From: Acidimicrobiaceae bacterium
GTDB taxonomy: Bacteria > Actinomycetota > Acidimicrobiia > Acidimicrobiales > UBA8190
Direction: 5' to 3'
DNA: 64,000 nt
NCBI GenBank assembly: GCA_003151475.1
Contig: PLXQ01000054.1
Coordinates: 189,529-253,528 of the forward strand
The notes under the pieces were generated by a model, which was not told the origin of the DNA, did not search any database, and was given only the letters and a program-made list of their open reading frames with translations. The number at the start of each line of letters is the position of its first letter. The stretch's first letter is position 1. The translations under genes and the position numbers were made by a program. Of this stretch, positions 16,206 to 24,213 are shown piece by piece.

Positions 16206-19200
16206 TTACGGCGTTGAGCGTCCGTCGCCCCCGGCCTTTTCGAGCGCCAGGGTGACGATCTCGAAGGGTGAGACGTCGAACGTCACGGCCGGGCCCTTGG
16301 TGGCCAACGGGGCCGTCTCGCGTTCGAGCAGGTCGCAGGCGGTGGCGCGGCCGATATCCCACGGAGCGCGCAGGGTGACGGAGCCGCGTCGTCCCCATGC
16401 CTCGTAGAGACGGACGACCAGACGGCCTTCGTCGTCGTCGGCCACCTTGACCGCTTCGATCACGACGTGGGGGGCGTCGACCGAGAGCAGCGAACCGCTC
16501 GGGCCCCGGGGCCCCGGACGGGGCGACGCCGCCACCGCTCGGAGAGCGACGTTCAGGTCATAGCCGGCGTCTATGACGCCCGCCTGGCGCAGGTCGCCGG
16601 CGTGGGGGAACAGCCGGTAGGTGAAGCGGTGGTGTCCGCGGTCGGCCATGGGGTCGGGCCAGGTCGGCGCCCGTAGGAGAGAAAGGCGGATGACGTTGTC
16701 GGCGATGTCGTAGCCGTACTTGCAGTCGTTGAGCAGGGCCACGCCGTAGCCGGGCTCGGAGAGGTCGGCCCATTTGTGGGCGCAGACCTCGAAGCGAGCG
16801 ACATCCCAACTGGTGTTGGCGTGCGTGGGGCGCTCGACGTGGCCGTACTGGATCTCATAGGTGGCCCGGAGACTGCGGACGGCCACGGGAAAGGCCACCT
16901 TCAAAAGCCGGTTCGTCTCGTGCCACTGCACCTCGGTGTCGAAGTCCACCCACCGCGATCCCGCCGCCAGTCGGATCACCTGTGTCAGCTGCGATTCGCC
17001 GAAACTGCGGGTGATGCGAATGGCCGCCCGGAGAGGACCGCGTTCGACGACCTCCGCCGAGTCGAGCGCCACGAGATCGACGACCTGGTCGAAGGTGAAT
17101 CGGTCGATGTCCCAGGCGTCGTAGAAGTTGGGATAGTCCGGGTGGAGCTGAAAGAGATTCCCCCCGCCCTCCGGGACCAGTACCTGGCGCCCGGCGGACT
17201 TGTCGAAGATGGAGCCCAGGAGCCCCTGGTCGTCGAGTTCGACCCGCAGGTGCTCGTTCTCGAGGAGACCGACCTCGGCGGTGACGCCGGAACCGTCGGC
17301 CGGCTGCTCCGTGACAAGTCCGTAGACCTGGTAGCCGCACGCCGGCACGGTCGCTTCGAAGAGCGCAGCGCCCTGAGCGTCGCGTTGGATGGGTCCGATG
17401 ACACCCGACGGGTCGATCACCGCCCTGGCGTCATGCGGGGCGGCGAAGGCGATCAGTTCGTGGCGATCGTGCGAGAGGGAGTTGAAGATGACCAGTGGTC
17501 GGTCGAATCCGCTCGTATCGATGGCGTCGACGTGCACGGCCAGGGCGTCGTCGGTCAGCTGTGCGGTCTCGTTCAGTACGTGGGCGTGATCGCGCTCGGT
17601 GTCCCGGTAGACCCAGTGGATCCCCGAGCCGGGGATGATGTCGTGGAATTGGTGGAGCAGCAGGATCTTCCACAGTTCGTCGAGTGCCGTTTGCGGGTAG
17701 CGGGCGGCGGGGGCCAGCGCCGCCCACAGCTCGGTGTCGCGCAGGGCGAACTCCGCCCGTCGGTTCCCGAGCTTGGTGGCCGCCTGACTGGTGTACGTCC
17801 CGCGGTGGAGCTCGAGGTAGAGCTCGCCCACCCAGACGGCCGGGTCGTCGATCTCGGCCTCTGCCGCGGTGAAGAACTCCCGCGGTCCCTCCATGGTGAG
17901 CCGGGGCAGGCCCTCGATATTGGCCAACCGTCGGGCCGATTCGAGCATCTCGCTGGTGGGGCCGCCGCCGCCGTCTCCCCAGCCGAAGAGATAGAGCGAA
18001 CGGGTGGCCCGGTCGTGGTCCTTGAAGTTGGCCACACCGAAGCGGAGCTCACGGACACTCACGTTGCCGCCGTACGTGTCGGCCGGGGGGAAATGGGTGA
18101 AGACGCGCGACCCGTCGATGCCCTCCCACATGAAGCTGCTGTGGGGCAGGACGTTGTACTGGTTCCACGAGAGCTTCTGGGTGAGGAACCAGGCGATGCC
18201 GCTGCGTTTCATGATCTGGGGGAGAGCCGCCGAGTAGCCGAAGACGTCGGGTAGCCAGACATCGTTGGTCTCGATCCCCAGCTCCTCCCGGTAAAAACGC
18301 TTGCCGTGGACGATCTGGCGCACGAGGGACTCGCCGGAGGGGATGTTGCAGTCGGCCTCGACCCACATGCTTCCGGTGGGCTCGATCCGTCCCTCGGCGA
18401 TCCGGATCTTCATGCGTCGCCACAGGTCGGGATACCGGTCGCGCATCCAGGCCAGGTGCTGGGCCTGGGAGACGACGAATGTGTACTCGGGATAGCGGTC
18501 CATCAGTTCGAGCACCGTGCTGAAAGTGCGCGCACATTTGCGGACCGCCTCACGCAGCGGCCACAACCAGGCCGTGTCGAGATGGGCGTGGCCCACCACG
18601 CTGACGGCGTGGCTCCGGGGCGCCGCCCCTTCGGACAACAGCTCCTCGAGCAGAGGCACGGCCCGCTGCCAACTGTCGGAGATGTCCGGGAGATCGAGCA
18701 GATTGCAGGCTCGTTCGAGCCCGGCACCGAGGCGCGCCGCGTACGGCTCGCTCTCGGGGAGCTCGGTCAGCAGTTCGAGAAGGACCCGGAAGTTGTGCCA
18801 GAACTGCTCGAATTCCGGCTGGCGGACGTGGAGGTCGGCCTGCTGCACGGTGAAGAGAGGGGATCCCTCGGGATCGGGGAGCAATAAGGGCCAGGGATTG
18901 GCGCCGAAGGGCGAAGGGGGGTTGGCGGCTGCCTCCACGAAGAGCTCGATGGCCTCGCCGCCCGTGGCAGCGGTCGTGAGCAGGTGTTCGCGATGATTGG
19001 GAGAAAGCCCTTGTACGGGCCGGCCGTCTCGCCAGACGAGGGACTCAGCGCCGAATCCCGTCGAGCCGGCATTTCCGATAGTGAAGCCGAGCGCCACCTG
19101 CCGGCCGGCCCACTGCTCCGGGATGTTTCCTCGGATCCGGAACCAGGTGGTGTCCCAGGCCGGTCCCCATAAACCGCCCACGGCGAACGGCGCGTACTCC

Positions 19201-19352
19201 GCCGCCATGGCCTCGGCGGCGTCCAGCGGCTCGCCCCGGACGTGGAAGGCGGCGATGTCGACGGGAATGGACGCACCGCGCCGTCGGGGGCGGACGAACT
19301 CGTTCAGGACCCGAGTGATCCGACCGACACGGATCGAGTTCTCCGGTCGCAC
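16206..19352 (-). CDS. Glycoside hydrolase family 38 alpha-mannosidase
   Basis: A 1048-residue cytosolic enzyme that releases alpha-mannose residues. The N-terminal beta domain is followed by the GH38 catalytic domain, with zinc motif HAHLDTAWLWPLREAVRK, SQAQHLAWM, EGRIEPTGSMWVEADCNIPS and the nucleophile Asp in WLPDVFGYSAALPQI. The C-terminal GH38C beta domains are complete, and the length matches bacterial GH38 enzymes. GTG 19352 (RPENSIRVGRITRVL) was chosen; the frame is open upstream but arginine-rich and unlike GH38. It lies 77 bp after a nucleosidase-type gene on the same strand. Confidence 0.93.
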   Translation of the reverse strand: MRPENSIRVGRITRVLNEFVRPRRRGASIPVDIAAFHVRGEPLDAAEAMAAEYAPFAVGGLWGPAWDTTWFRIRGNIPEQWAGRQVALGFTIGNAGSTGFGAESLVWRDGRPVQGLSPNHREHLLTTAATGGEAIELFVEAAANPPSPFGANPWPLLLPDPEGSPLFTVQQADLHVRQPEFEQFWHNFRVLLELLTELPESEPYAARLGAGLERACNLLDLPDISDSWQRAVPLLEELLSEGAAPRSHAVSVVGHAHLDTAWLWPLREAVRKCARTFSTVLELMDRYPEYTFVVSQAQHLAWMRDRYPDLWRRMKIRIAEGRIEPTGSMWVEADCNIPSGESLVRQIVHGKRFYREELGIETNDVWLPDVFGYSAALPQIMKRSGIAWFLTQKLSWNQYNVLPHSSFMWEGIDGSRVFTHFPPADTYGGNVSVRELRFGVANFKDHDRATRSLYLFGWGDGGGGPTSEMLESARRLANIEGLPRLTMEGPREFFTAAEAEIDDPAVWVGELYLELHRGTYTSQAATKLGNRRAEFALRDTELWAALAPAARYPQTALDELWKILLLHQFHDIIPGSGIHWVYRDTERDHAHVLNETAQLTDDALAVHVDAIDTSGFDRPLVIFNSLSHDRHELIAFAAPHDARAVIDPSGVIGPIQRDAQGAALFEATVPACGYQVYGLVTEQPADGSGVTAEVGLLENEHLRVELDDQGLLGSIFDKSAGRQVLVPEGGGNLFQLHPDYPNFYDAWDIDRFTFDQVVDLVALDSAEVVERGPLRAAIRITRSFGESQLTQVIRLAAGSRWVDFDTEVQWHETNRLLKVAFPVAVRSLRATYEIQYGHVERPTHANTSWDVARFEVCAHKWADLSEPGYGVALLNDCKYGYDIADNVIRLSLLRAPTWPDPMADRGHHRFTYRLFPHAGDLRQAGVIDAGYDLNVALRAVAASPRPGPRGPSGSLLSVDAPHVVIEAVKVADDDEGRLVVRLYEAWGRRGSVTLRAPWDIGRATACDLLERETAPLATKGPAVTFDVSPFEIVTLALEKAGGDGRSTP

Positions 19353-19429
19353 GCCGCCCGAGTGTAGTGAGTGCGCCCTGCACCCTTCGTGGCAGGGTGG
19401 TGGCGACGAGACCTCTTCTGCTCTGCGGT

Positions 19430-20017
19430 CTACGGGGACCCGGTCTCCACCGTGGCATCGATGCCCCGGGCCCAGTTCTCGAGAGCGGGGCGCAGACCAC
19501 GCAAGGCCCTGAGGGCCTTGATGTTGCCGCTCACGAATCCGTGTTGTTCGGTGTCCCCGACGGCGCGGACGACCACCAGCGGATGGTCGAGCAGGGCGTG
19601 GGCCAGCCACACCGACTCCATCTCCACGGCCAGCGCCCCGCCGCGCGCCAGCTCGGCGCGTGCGGCCCCGTGGACGATCGACGTCGAGCACGCCACGGCG
19701 CCGATGCGGACGTCGCGGCCGATGGCGCGCAGGTGGGCGGCCACCGCCGCGGCCTGGGGCAAGAGCAGGGGATCGGCGTCATCGGGCGGGTGCAGAGCGT
19801 CGGCCACGATGAGTTGACCGGGCTGGAGCCCCGTCTCGAGACCCCCGGCGATGCCGACGATGGCCAGGGGGCGACCGGGGGCCAGGGTGGGTGCCAGACG
19901 GATTCCGGTGGCCCCGGCCCTGGCGTGGCCCATACCCATGCGGACGACCTCGCCGCCGATGGCGACGGCCTCCAGCCGCAACGCGGTCAGGACGGTGACG
20001 GCGGTCGGCGGCGGCAT
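19430..20017 (-). CDS. Nucleoside phosphorylase/nucleosidase family protein (PNP_UDP_1)
   Basis: A 195-residue short member of the phosphorylase/nucleosidase fold. Recognisable are VGIAGGLETGLQPGQLIVAD (phosphate/ribose loop region) and LAVEMESVWLAHAL, where Met-Glu contacts the ribose, followed by VVVRAVGDT. Size and pattern recall hopanoid-associated HpnG and MTA/SAH-nucleosidase-like proteins, but no hopanoid genes are nearby, so the substrate is open. ATG 20017 begins just before the first beta strand. It is upstream of the alpha-mannosidase on the same strand. Confidence 0.75.
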   Translation of the reverse strand: MPPPTAVTVLTALRLEAVAIGGEVVRMGMGHARAGATGIRLAPTLAPGRPLAIVGIAGGLETGLQPGQLIVADALHPPDDADPLLLPQAAAVAAHLRAIGRDVRIGAVACSTSIVHGAARAELARGGALAVEMESVWLAHALLDHPLVVVRAVGDTEQHGFVSGNIKALRALRGLRPALENWARGIDATVETGSP

Positions 20018-20138
20018 CTCTGCATTCTGTCCTTTTCCGGCCAGGAGGGCAGGAGCGCCAGGAGGGACCGAGAGCGACTGTCAGAAACGAGCCGTCAGGG
20101 CATAGCGTTCACCGGTCGGGCAATGACGAAGGGGACGA

Positions 20139-21272
20139 GTGGCCGAGATTTCGGGAGTGTGCGAAGAACGGTTTGCCGGCGTGCGTGACGCGTTCGCCAC
20201 CAACCTCGACAGCGGGTTGGACGTGGGCGCGTCGGTGGCCGTCTTCGTCGACGGCGTGGCCGCCGTGGACATCTGGGGCGGTCACATCGACGAGGACGGC
20301 TCGGTCCCGTGGCAACGCGACACCATCACCAATGTGTGGTCCATCACGAAGACCATGGCGGCGTTGTGCACGCTCATGCTGGCCGACCGGGGCGAGCTCG
20401 ACTTCTCCGCCCCCGTCGCCCGGTACTGGCCCGAGTTCGCCGCCGCCGGAAAGTCGGCGATCGAAGTACGTCATCTGCTCGGCCACACCGCCGGGCTCTC
20501 GGGCTGGTCCGAACCCATCACCTCGGAGGATCTGAGCGACTGGGAGAAGTGCACATCGCTCCTCGCCGCTCAGGAGCCGTGGTGGGAACCGGGGACAGCG
20601 TCGGGATATCACGCGCTCACTCAGGGATATCTCGTCGGCGAGGTGGTCAGGCGGATCACGGGGACGACGCTCGGACATTTCTTCTCATCCGAGGTCACCG
20701 GACCGCTCGGTGCTGACTTCCACATCGGTCTCCCGGCCGAGGAGGACGCCCGCGTGGCCCGGGTGATCCCGCCCGACTTGCCCAGCCTCGTCGACGTGGC
20801 GCCCCTGGCCGACACCATCGCCGGCCGGACGTTGCTCAATCCGCCCATGACGGGGGCCGAACCGTGGACCGAATCCTGGCGCCGGGCCGAGATCCCGGCC
20901 GCCAACGGACACGGCAATGCCCGGTCCGTGGCTCTGGTCCAGTCCGTCGTGGCCTGCGGCGGTGAGTTGTCCGGCACCCGGCTGCTGTCGCCCCAGGGAT
21001 GCGAAGCCATCTTCGAGGAGCAGGCCAACGGCATCGACCTTGTCCTGGGCGCCGGATTCCGCCTGGGCACGGGATACGGGCTCAGTTCCGAACTGGTCCC
21101 CATCGGACCCCACGCGTGCTTCTGGGGAGGGTGGGGTGGCTCGATCGTCGTCAACGATCTCGACGCCCGGCTGACCGTGGCCTATGTCATGAACCGGATG
21201 GCGTCGTCTCTGCTGGGTGATCCGCGCGGGGCGAACATCCTCTTCGCCGCCGCCGTGGGTGCCGCCGCCTGA
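20139..21272 (+). CDS. Serine hydrolase, beta-lactamase/EstB family
   Basis: A 377-residue protein of the class C beta-lactamase-like serine hydrolases. The nucleophile motif SITK lies in NVWSITKTMAALC near residue 70; the second motif is YHALTQGYLVGE (Tyr-x-Ala), and HLLGHTAGLSGW is typical of EstB/LactB-type esterases. No signal peptide is visible, so it is probably a cytosolic esterase, not a beta-lactamase. GTG 20139 has AAGGGG 4 bp upstream. A 15 bp repeat array starts at its stop codon. Confidence 0.88.
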   Translation: MAEISGVCEERFAGVRDAFATNLDSGLDVGASVAVFVDGVAAVDIWGGHIDEDGSVPWQRDTITNVWSITKTMAALCTLMLADRGELDFSAPVARYWPEFAAAGKSAIEVRHLLGHTAGLSGWSEPITSEDLSDWEKCTSLLAAQEPWWEPGTASGYHALTQGYLVGEVVRRITGTTLGHFFSSEVTGPLGADFHIGLPAEEDARVARVIPPDLPSLVDVAPLADTIAGRTLLNPPMTGAEPWTESWRRAEIPAANGHGNARSVALVQSVVACGGELSGTRLLSPQGCEAIFEEQANGIDLVLGAGFRLGTGYGLSSELVPIGPHACFWGGWGGSIVVNDLDARLTVAYVMNRMASSLLGDPRGANILFAAAVGAAA

Positions 21273-21330
21273 ATCGCGCCGCCCGAATCACCGCCGCCTG
21301 AACCACCGCCGCCTGAACCACCGCCGCGAA
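21271..21330. repeat. 15 bp degenerate tandem repeat between convergent genes
   Basis: About four copies of gaaccaccgccgcct (two close, outer ones diverged) fill the 60 bp gap between the serine hydrolase and Nudix stop codons. Confidence 0.85.
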
Positions 21331-21332
21331 TG

Positions 21333-21836
21333 TCAACGCTTGGCATGGCCGGCGGGATTCTCGTCGGTGGCGCCTTCCAGGGCGGCGATGAGCCGGTCGA
21401 CGAAGACGGCCTGGGTCGGCACCAGCTTGCTCCGGGCCTCGTCGGCGGTGAACCAGGCGGCCCGGTCGATCTCGGGAAAGACCCGCATCTGCCCCGATCC
21501 CCGGGGCCACTCCGTCTCGAAGGTGTTGGACTCGGCCGCATCGGCATCGAGGTCACCGGCCACCGCCCAGGCCCGGACGTGCTTCCCCCCCTTCTGGACG
21601 ATCTCGCCCAGGTCGAGCCGGGGGCCCGGGGGAGGGGCCATGCCCAGCTCCTCGGCGAACTCCCGGTCCGCGGTGGCCGCCCAGTCGTCGTCGCCTTCGA
21701 CCTCACCCTTCGGCACCGACCAGGCCCCGTCGTCGCGCTTTTTCCATACCGGACCGCCGGGGTGGACGATCAACAGCTCGAGCCCGCCGCCCTCGGCGAA
21801 CCGGTAGACGAGCAGCCCGGCGCTGACCCTGGTCAT
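21333..21836 (-). CDS. Nudix hydrolase
   Basis: A 167-residue Nudix-fold phosphohydrolase. The Nudix box runs from GEVEGD to REFAEELGM, around residues 44-66. At the first conserved Glu (Gx5E) this protein has Asp; the catalytic REUxEE part is intact. The layout (WKKRDDGAWSVPKG, FETEWPRGSGQMRVFPEIDRA) matches the NTP-pyrophosphohydrolase group often annotated as MutT/DR0548-like. The substrate is unknown. ATG 21836 lies beside an AT-rich divergent region shared with the coiled-coil membrane gene. Confidence 0.85.
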   Translation of the reverse strand: MTRVSAGLLVYRFAEGGGLELLIVHPGGPVWKKRDDGAWSVPKGEVEGDDDWAATADREFAEELGMAPPPGPRLDLGEIVQKGGKHVRAWAVAGDLDADAAESNTFETEWPRGSGQMRVFPEIDRAAWFTADEARSKLVPTQAVFVDRLIAALEGATDENPAGHAKR

Positions 21837-21912
21837 CGCCTACAAAGTAATAAACCAGCCACGGTAAGATTGGGCACAGCGTCCGAGCCCCCGTCGTCAG
21901 TCCCCGAATGCC

Positions 21913-22473
21913 ATGACCACGGAAGTCACCTCCCCGGCCGGACGCGGGGCACGGACCCTCGATGCAGGTAGCGGTCCGCCCGAACCCAGGCTGTCCGGCC
22001 CCGTCGGGCCGGCCGGTCGTCCCCGATCACGGCGGTGGCGCTGGGCCAGGCGCGTCGGGACAGCGGTCTTGGCCCTGGCCCTCGGGTCCGCGCTGGCGGT
22101 GAACATCGCCCGCACGCAGGCCGAGACGAGGGCCAGTCATGTGTCGCTGGCGACAGCTGTCGAGCAACTGCGCGGGGCCCGGGCCGGGCTCGCTCGGGCC
22201 GAGCAACGGCTGGCGGCGGCCCGGGCGGACGATGGCTCTGTCACCCGCGCCTTCGACGCCGCCCAGGCGGCGTTGTCGTCCACCCAGGCGACGATGGCGA
22301 AGGACGACGCCGGCATCTATCTGCAAGGGATCGACCTCGGACAGCTCGACAGCTGTCTGAGTGGTGTCCAGCAGGCGCTGAACCAGTTGGCGGTGGGGCA
22401 GAAGGCCGGGGGCTTGGCGTCGCTGCGGGCGTCGTCGTCGTCCTGCGCCGCGCTCGACACCGGTGGTGGGTGA
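21913..22473 (+). CDS. Membrane-anchored coiled-coil protein, partner of the GH43 gene
   Basis: A 186-residue protein with a basic N-terminal tail, one membrane helix (VGTAVLALALGSALAVNIA, about residues 48-66), an Ala/Arg/Gln-rich coiled coil, and a C-terminal module with two cysteines (QLDSCLSGVQQALNQLAVG ... SSSSCAAL). The same helix, coiled coil and Cys-pair module forms the N-terminal 160 residues of the next gene, so the two are paralogous in that part. It overlaps the next gene by up to 11 bp. The function is unknown; it is probably an extracytoplasmic partner of the GH43 protein. Confidence 0.72.
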   Translation: MTTEVTSPAGRGARTLDAGSGPPEPRLSGPVGPAGRPRSRRWRWARRVGTAVLALALGSALAVNIARTQAETRASHVSLATAVEQLRGARAGLARAEQRLAAARADDGSVTRAFDAAQAALSSTQATMAKDDAGIYLQGIDLGQLDSCLSGVQQALNQLAVGQKAGGLASLRASSSSCAALDTGGG

Positions 22474-23788
22474 GGTGGCCGTCACTCGGCTGCGTCGACT
22501 GGTCACCCCGACGGTGGCGGTCGTGGTGGCCGGTGCCCTCGTGACCGGCATCGTCCTCGACATACGGGCGCAGGCGGCTCTGCACCACGACCAGGGTCAG
22601 GTGGTGGCCACGCGCTCACAGGTGCAGAACACGGCCGCCCTCATCGGTTCCAGCACCAGCTCGGCGGGTCGGGCCGGCGCCGACGCCAAGCGCACGGCCA
22701 GTCGTCTGACCGACGTATCGGCCCAGCTGACGGCGGCCAAGGCGCTCGCTGCCCAGGCCCACAGCTCGGTGGCGTCGCGGGAGATCGAGATCGGCGTCGT
22801 CCATTCGTGTGCCGGTGGCATCAACCGATCGGTGTCCGCTCTGCAGGGCGGCGACCAGTCGCAGGCCGTGGCCGATCTCTCCGCCGTCGCCGCTGATTGC
22901 CAGAGCCTCCTCAGTTCGCAGGCCGGCGGCCCCGTCTATCCCTTCGACTTCGCCGATCCTGACGTCATCGTGGCCAAGGGCAGCTACTACGCCTACGGGA
23001 CCAATTCGACGGCCGGGAACATCCAGATCATGAAGTCGACCGACCTGGTGCACTGGAAGAAGTCGGGGAACGCGCTCCCCACCTTGGCCTCGTGGGCCCG
23101 TCCCGGCTACACGTGGGCTCCCGCCGTCATCCATCTGAAGCGGTCCTACCTCCTCTATTACACAGCCGCCGTTGCTTCGACCAGGACCCAGTGTCTGTCG
23201 GTGGCCACGGCCCGCCGACCTGAGGGACCGTTCGTCGACAACAGCTCCGCTCCGCTCGAGTGCCAGGTCGCCCTCGGCGGGTCGATCGACCCGTCGCCGT
23301 ATACCGACGCCTCGGGGAACCCCTATCTGGCCTGGAAGTCGAACGGGGCCCACGGGCAGCCGGCCACGCTGTGGGCCCAGGCCCTGAACGCCAAGGGGAC
23401 GGCCCTCGTCGGTGCCGGCCCCACGGCGCTGCTGCGGCCCAGTCAGTCGTGGGAGGGATCGGTCGTCGAAGCGCCGTCCATGATCTTCACCGCCGGCAGC
23501 TACGCGCTGTTCTATTCGGCCAACAACTGGGACAGCGCCGCTTACGGCATCGGCGCGGCGCGCTGCACGGGACCGCTCGGCCCCTGCGTCAAGCCTCTGG
23601 CCGGACCGCTCCTCGGATCGCAGTCGGGCTTCGACGGCCCCGGGGGAGAGTCCGTCTTCACCGACACCTCCGGCCATCTCGAGATGGCGTTCCACGCCTG
23701 GTTGCCGGGGGCGGTCGGCTACCCCCACAGCCGCTTGCTGTTCGTCCGTCAGCTCGAGATCACGAACGGCACCGCCCGTCTCGGTTGA
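22463..23788 (+). CDS. Membrane-anchored glycoside hydrolase family 43-like protein
   Basis: A 441-residue protein. Residues 15-35 form a membrane helix (TPTVAVVVAGALVTGIVLDI), followed by a coiled coil and a Cys pair (VHSCAGGINRSVSALQGG ... AADCQSLL). From about residue 155 a five-bladed GH43 propeller begins: YPFDFADPDVIVAKGSYYAY holds the catalytic-base Asp, WAPAVIHLKRSYLLYYTA is the usual second blade, and VEAPSMIF carries the acid Glu. GH43 enzymes cleave arabinan, xylan or related chains; the substrate is not clear. The enzyme domain should face outside the cell. GTG 22463 or GTG 22475 are possible starts. Confidence 0.85.
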   Translation: MVGEVAVTRLRRLVTPTVAVVVAGALVTGIVLDIRAQAALHHDQGQVVATRSQVQNTAALIGSSTSSAGRAGADAKRTASRLTDVSAQLTAAKALAAQAHSSVASREIEIGVVHSCAGGINRSVSALQGGDQSQAVADLSAVAADCQSLLSSQAGGPVYPFDFADPDVIVAKGSYYAYGTNSTAGNIQIMKSTDLVHWKKSGNALPTLASWARPGYTWAPAVIHLKRSYLLYYTAAVASTRTQCLSVATARRPEGPFVDNSSAPLECQVALGGSIDPSPYTDASGNPYLAWKSNGAHGQPATLWAQALNAKGTALVGAGPTALLRPSQSWEGSVVEAPSMIFTAGSYALFYSANNWDSAAYGIGAARCTGPLGPCVKPLAGPLLGSQSGFDGPGGESVFTDTSGHLEMAFHAWLPGAVGYPHSRLLFVRQLEITNGTARLG

Positions 23789-23841
23789 CGCCCACCCGGG
23801 CATCACCGCCAGGGAGCGGGGGCTCCGGGCATGATGAGCGG

Positions 23842-24204
23842 GTGGTGGCGGGCGAATCAGACGAGAGGCCGTGGGGGAGCTTCACCGTCCTCGACGACGG
23901 CGACGGGCACAAGGTCAAGCGGATCGTGGTGCGGCCGGGAAAGCGACTGAGCTATCAACGCCACGCCCGGCGCTCGGAGCACTGGTTTGTGGTCCATGGT
24001 CGCGGCCGGCTGGTGCTCGACGGCCGAACGAGCGAGCTGACCGAGGGGATGGCGGCCGACATCCCCATGGAGAGCGCCCACCGGATCGAGAACGACGGAT
24101 CGGGCGACCTCGTCTTCATCGAGGTACAGCACGGGGACTACTTCGGAGAAGACGACATCGTCCGGCTGGAGGACGACTTCGGCCGGGCCCCCAGCAACGG
24201 CTGA
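23842..24204 (+). CDS. Cupin, mannose-6-phosphate isomerase type II C-terminal-like
   Basis: A 120-residue single-cupin protein matching the C-terminal domain of type II phosphomannose isomerases (PF01050): RPWGSFTVLDDGDGHKVKRI at the start, LSYQRHARRSEHWFVVHGRG with metal-binding His/Glu, then MAADIPMESAHRIEN and FIEVQHGDYFGEDDIVRLED. It lacks the mannose-1-phosphate guanylyltransferase half found in fused enzymes. It could interconvert mannose-6-P and fructose-6-P, which would suit the alpha-mannosidase nearby (inference). GTG 23842 or 23845 are starts without a strong SD. It is convergent with lhr. Confidence 0.82.
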   Translation: MVAGESDERPWGSFTVLDDGDGHKVKRIVVRPGKRLSYQRHARRSEHWFVVHGRGRLVLDGRTSELTEGMAADIPMESAHRIENDGSGDLVFIEVQHGDYFGEDDIVRLEDDFGRAPSNG

Positions 24205-24213
24205 CACCACCGT

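Noticed and set aside
19353..19691. N-terminal extension of the alpha-mannosidase frame by about 110 residues
   Set aside because: It overlaps the nucleosidase gene on the same strand and is a low-complexity Arg/Gly stretch typical of a high-GC shadow frame.
20139..21272. Call as an antibiotic-resistance beta-lactamase
   Set aside because: It has SxxK and YxA motifs, but no signal peptide, and its pattern is that of EstB-type esterases, so a resistance role is not supported.
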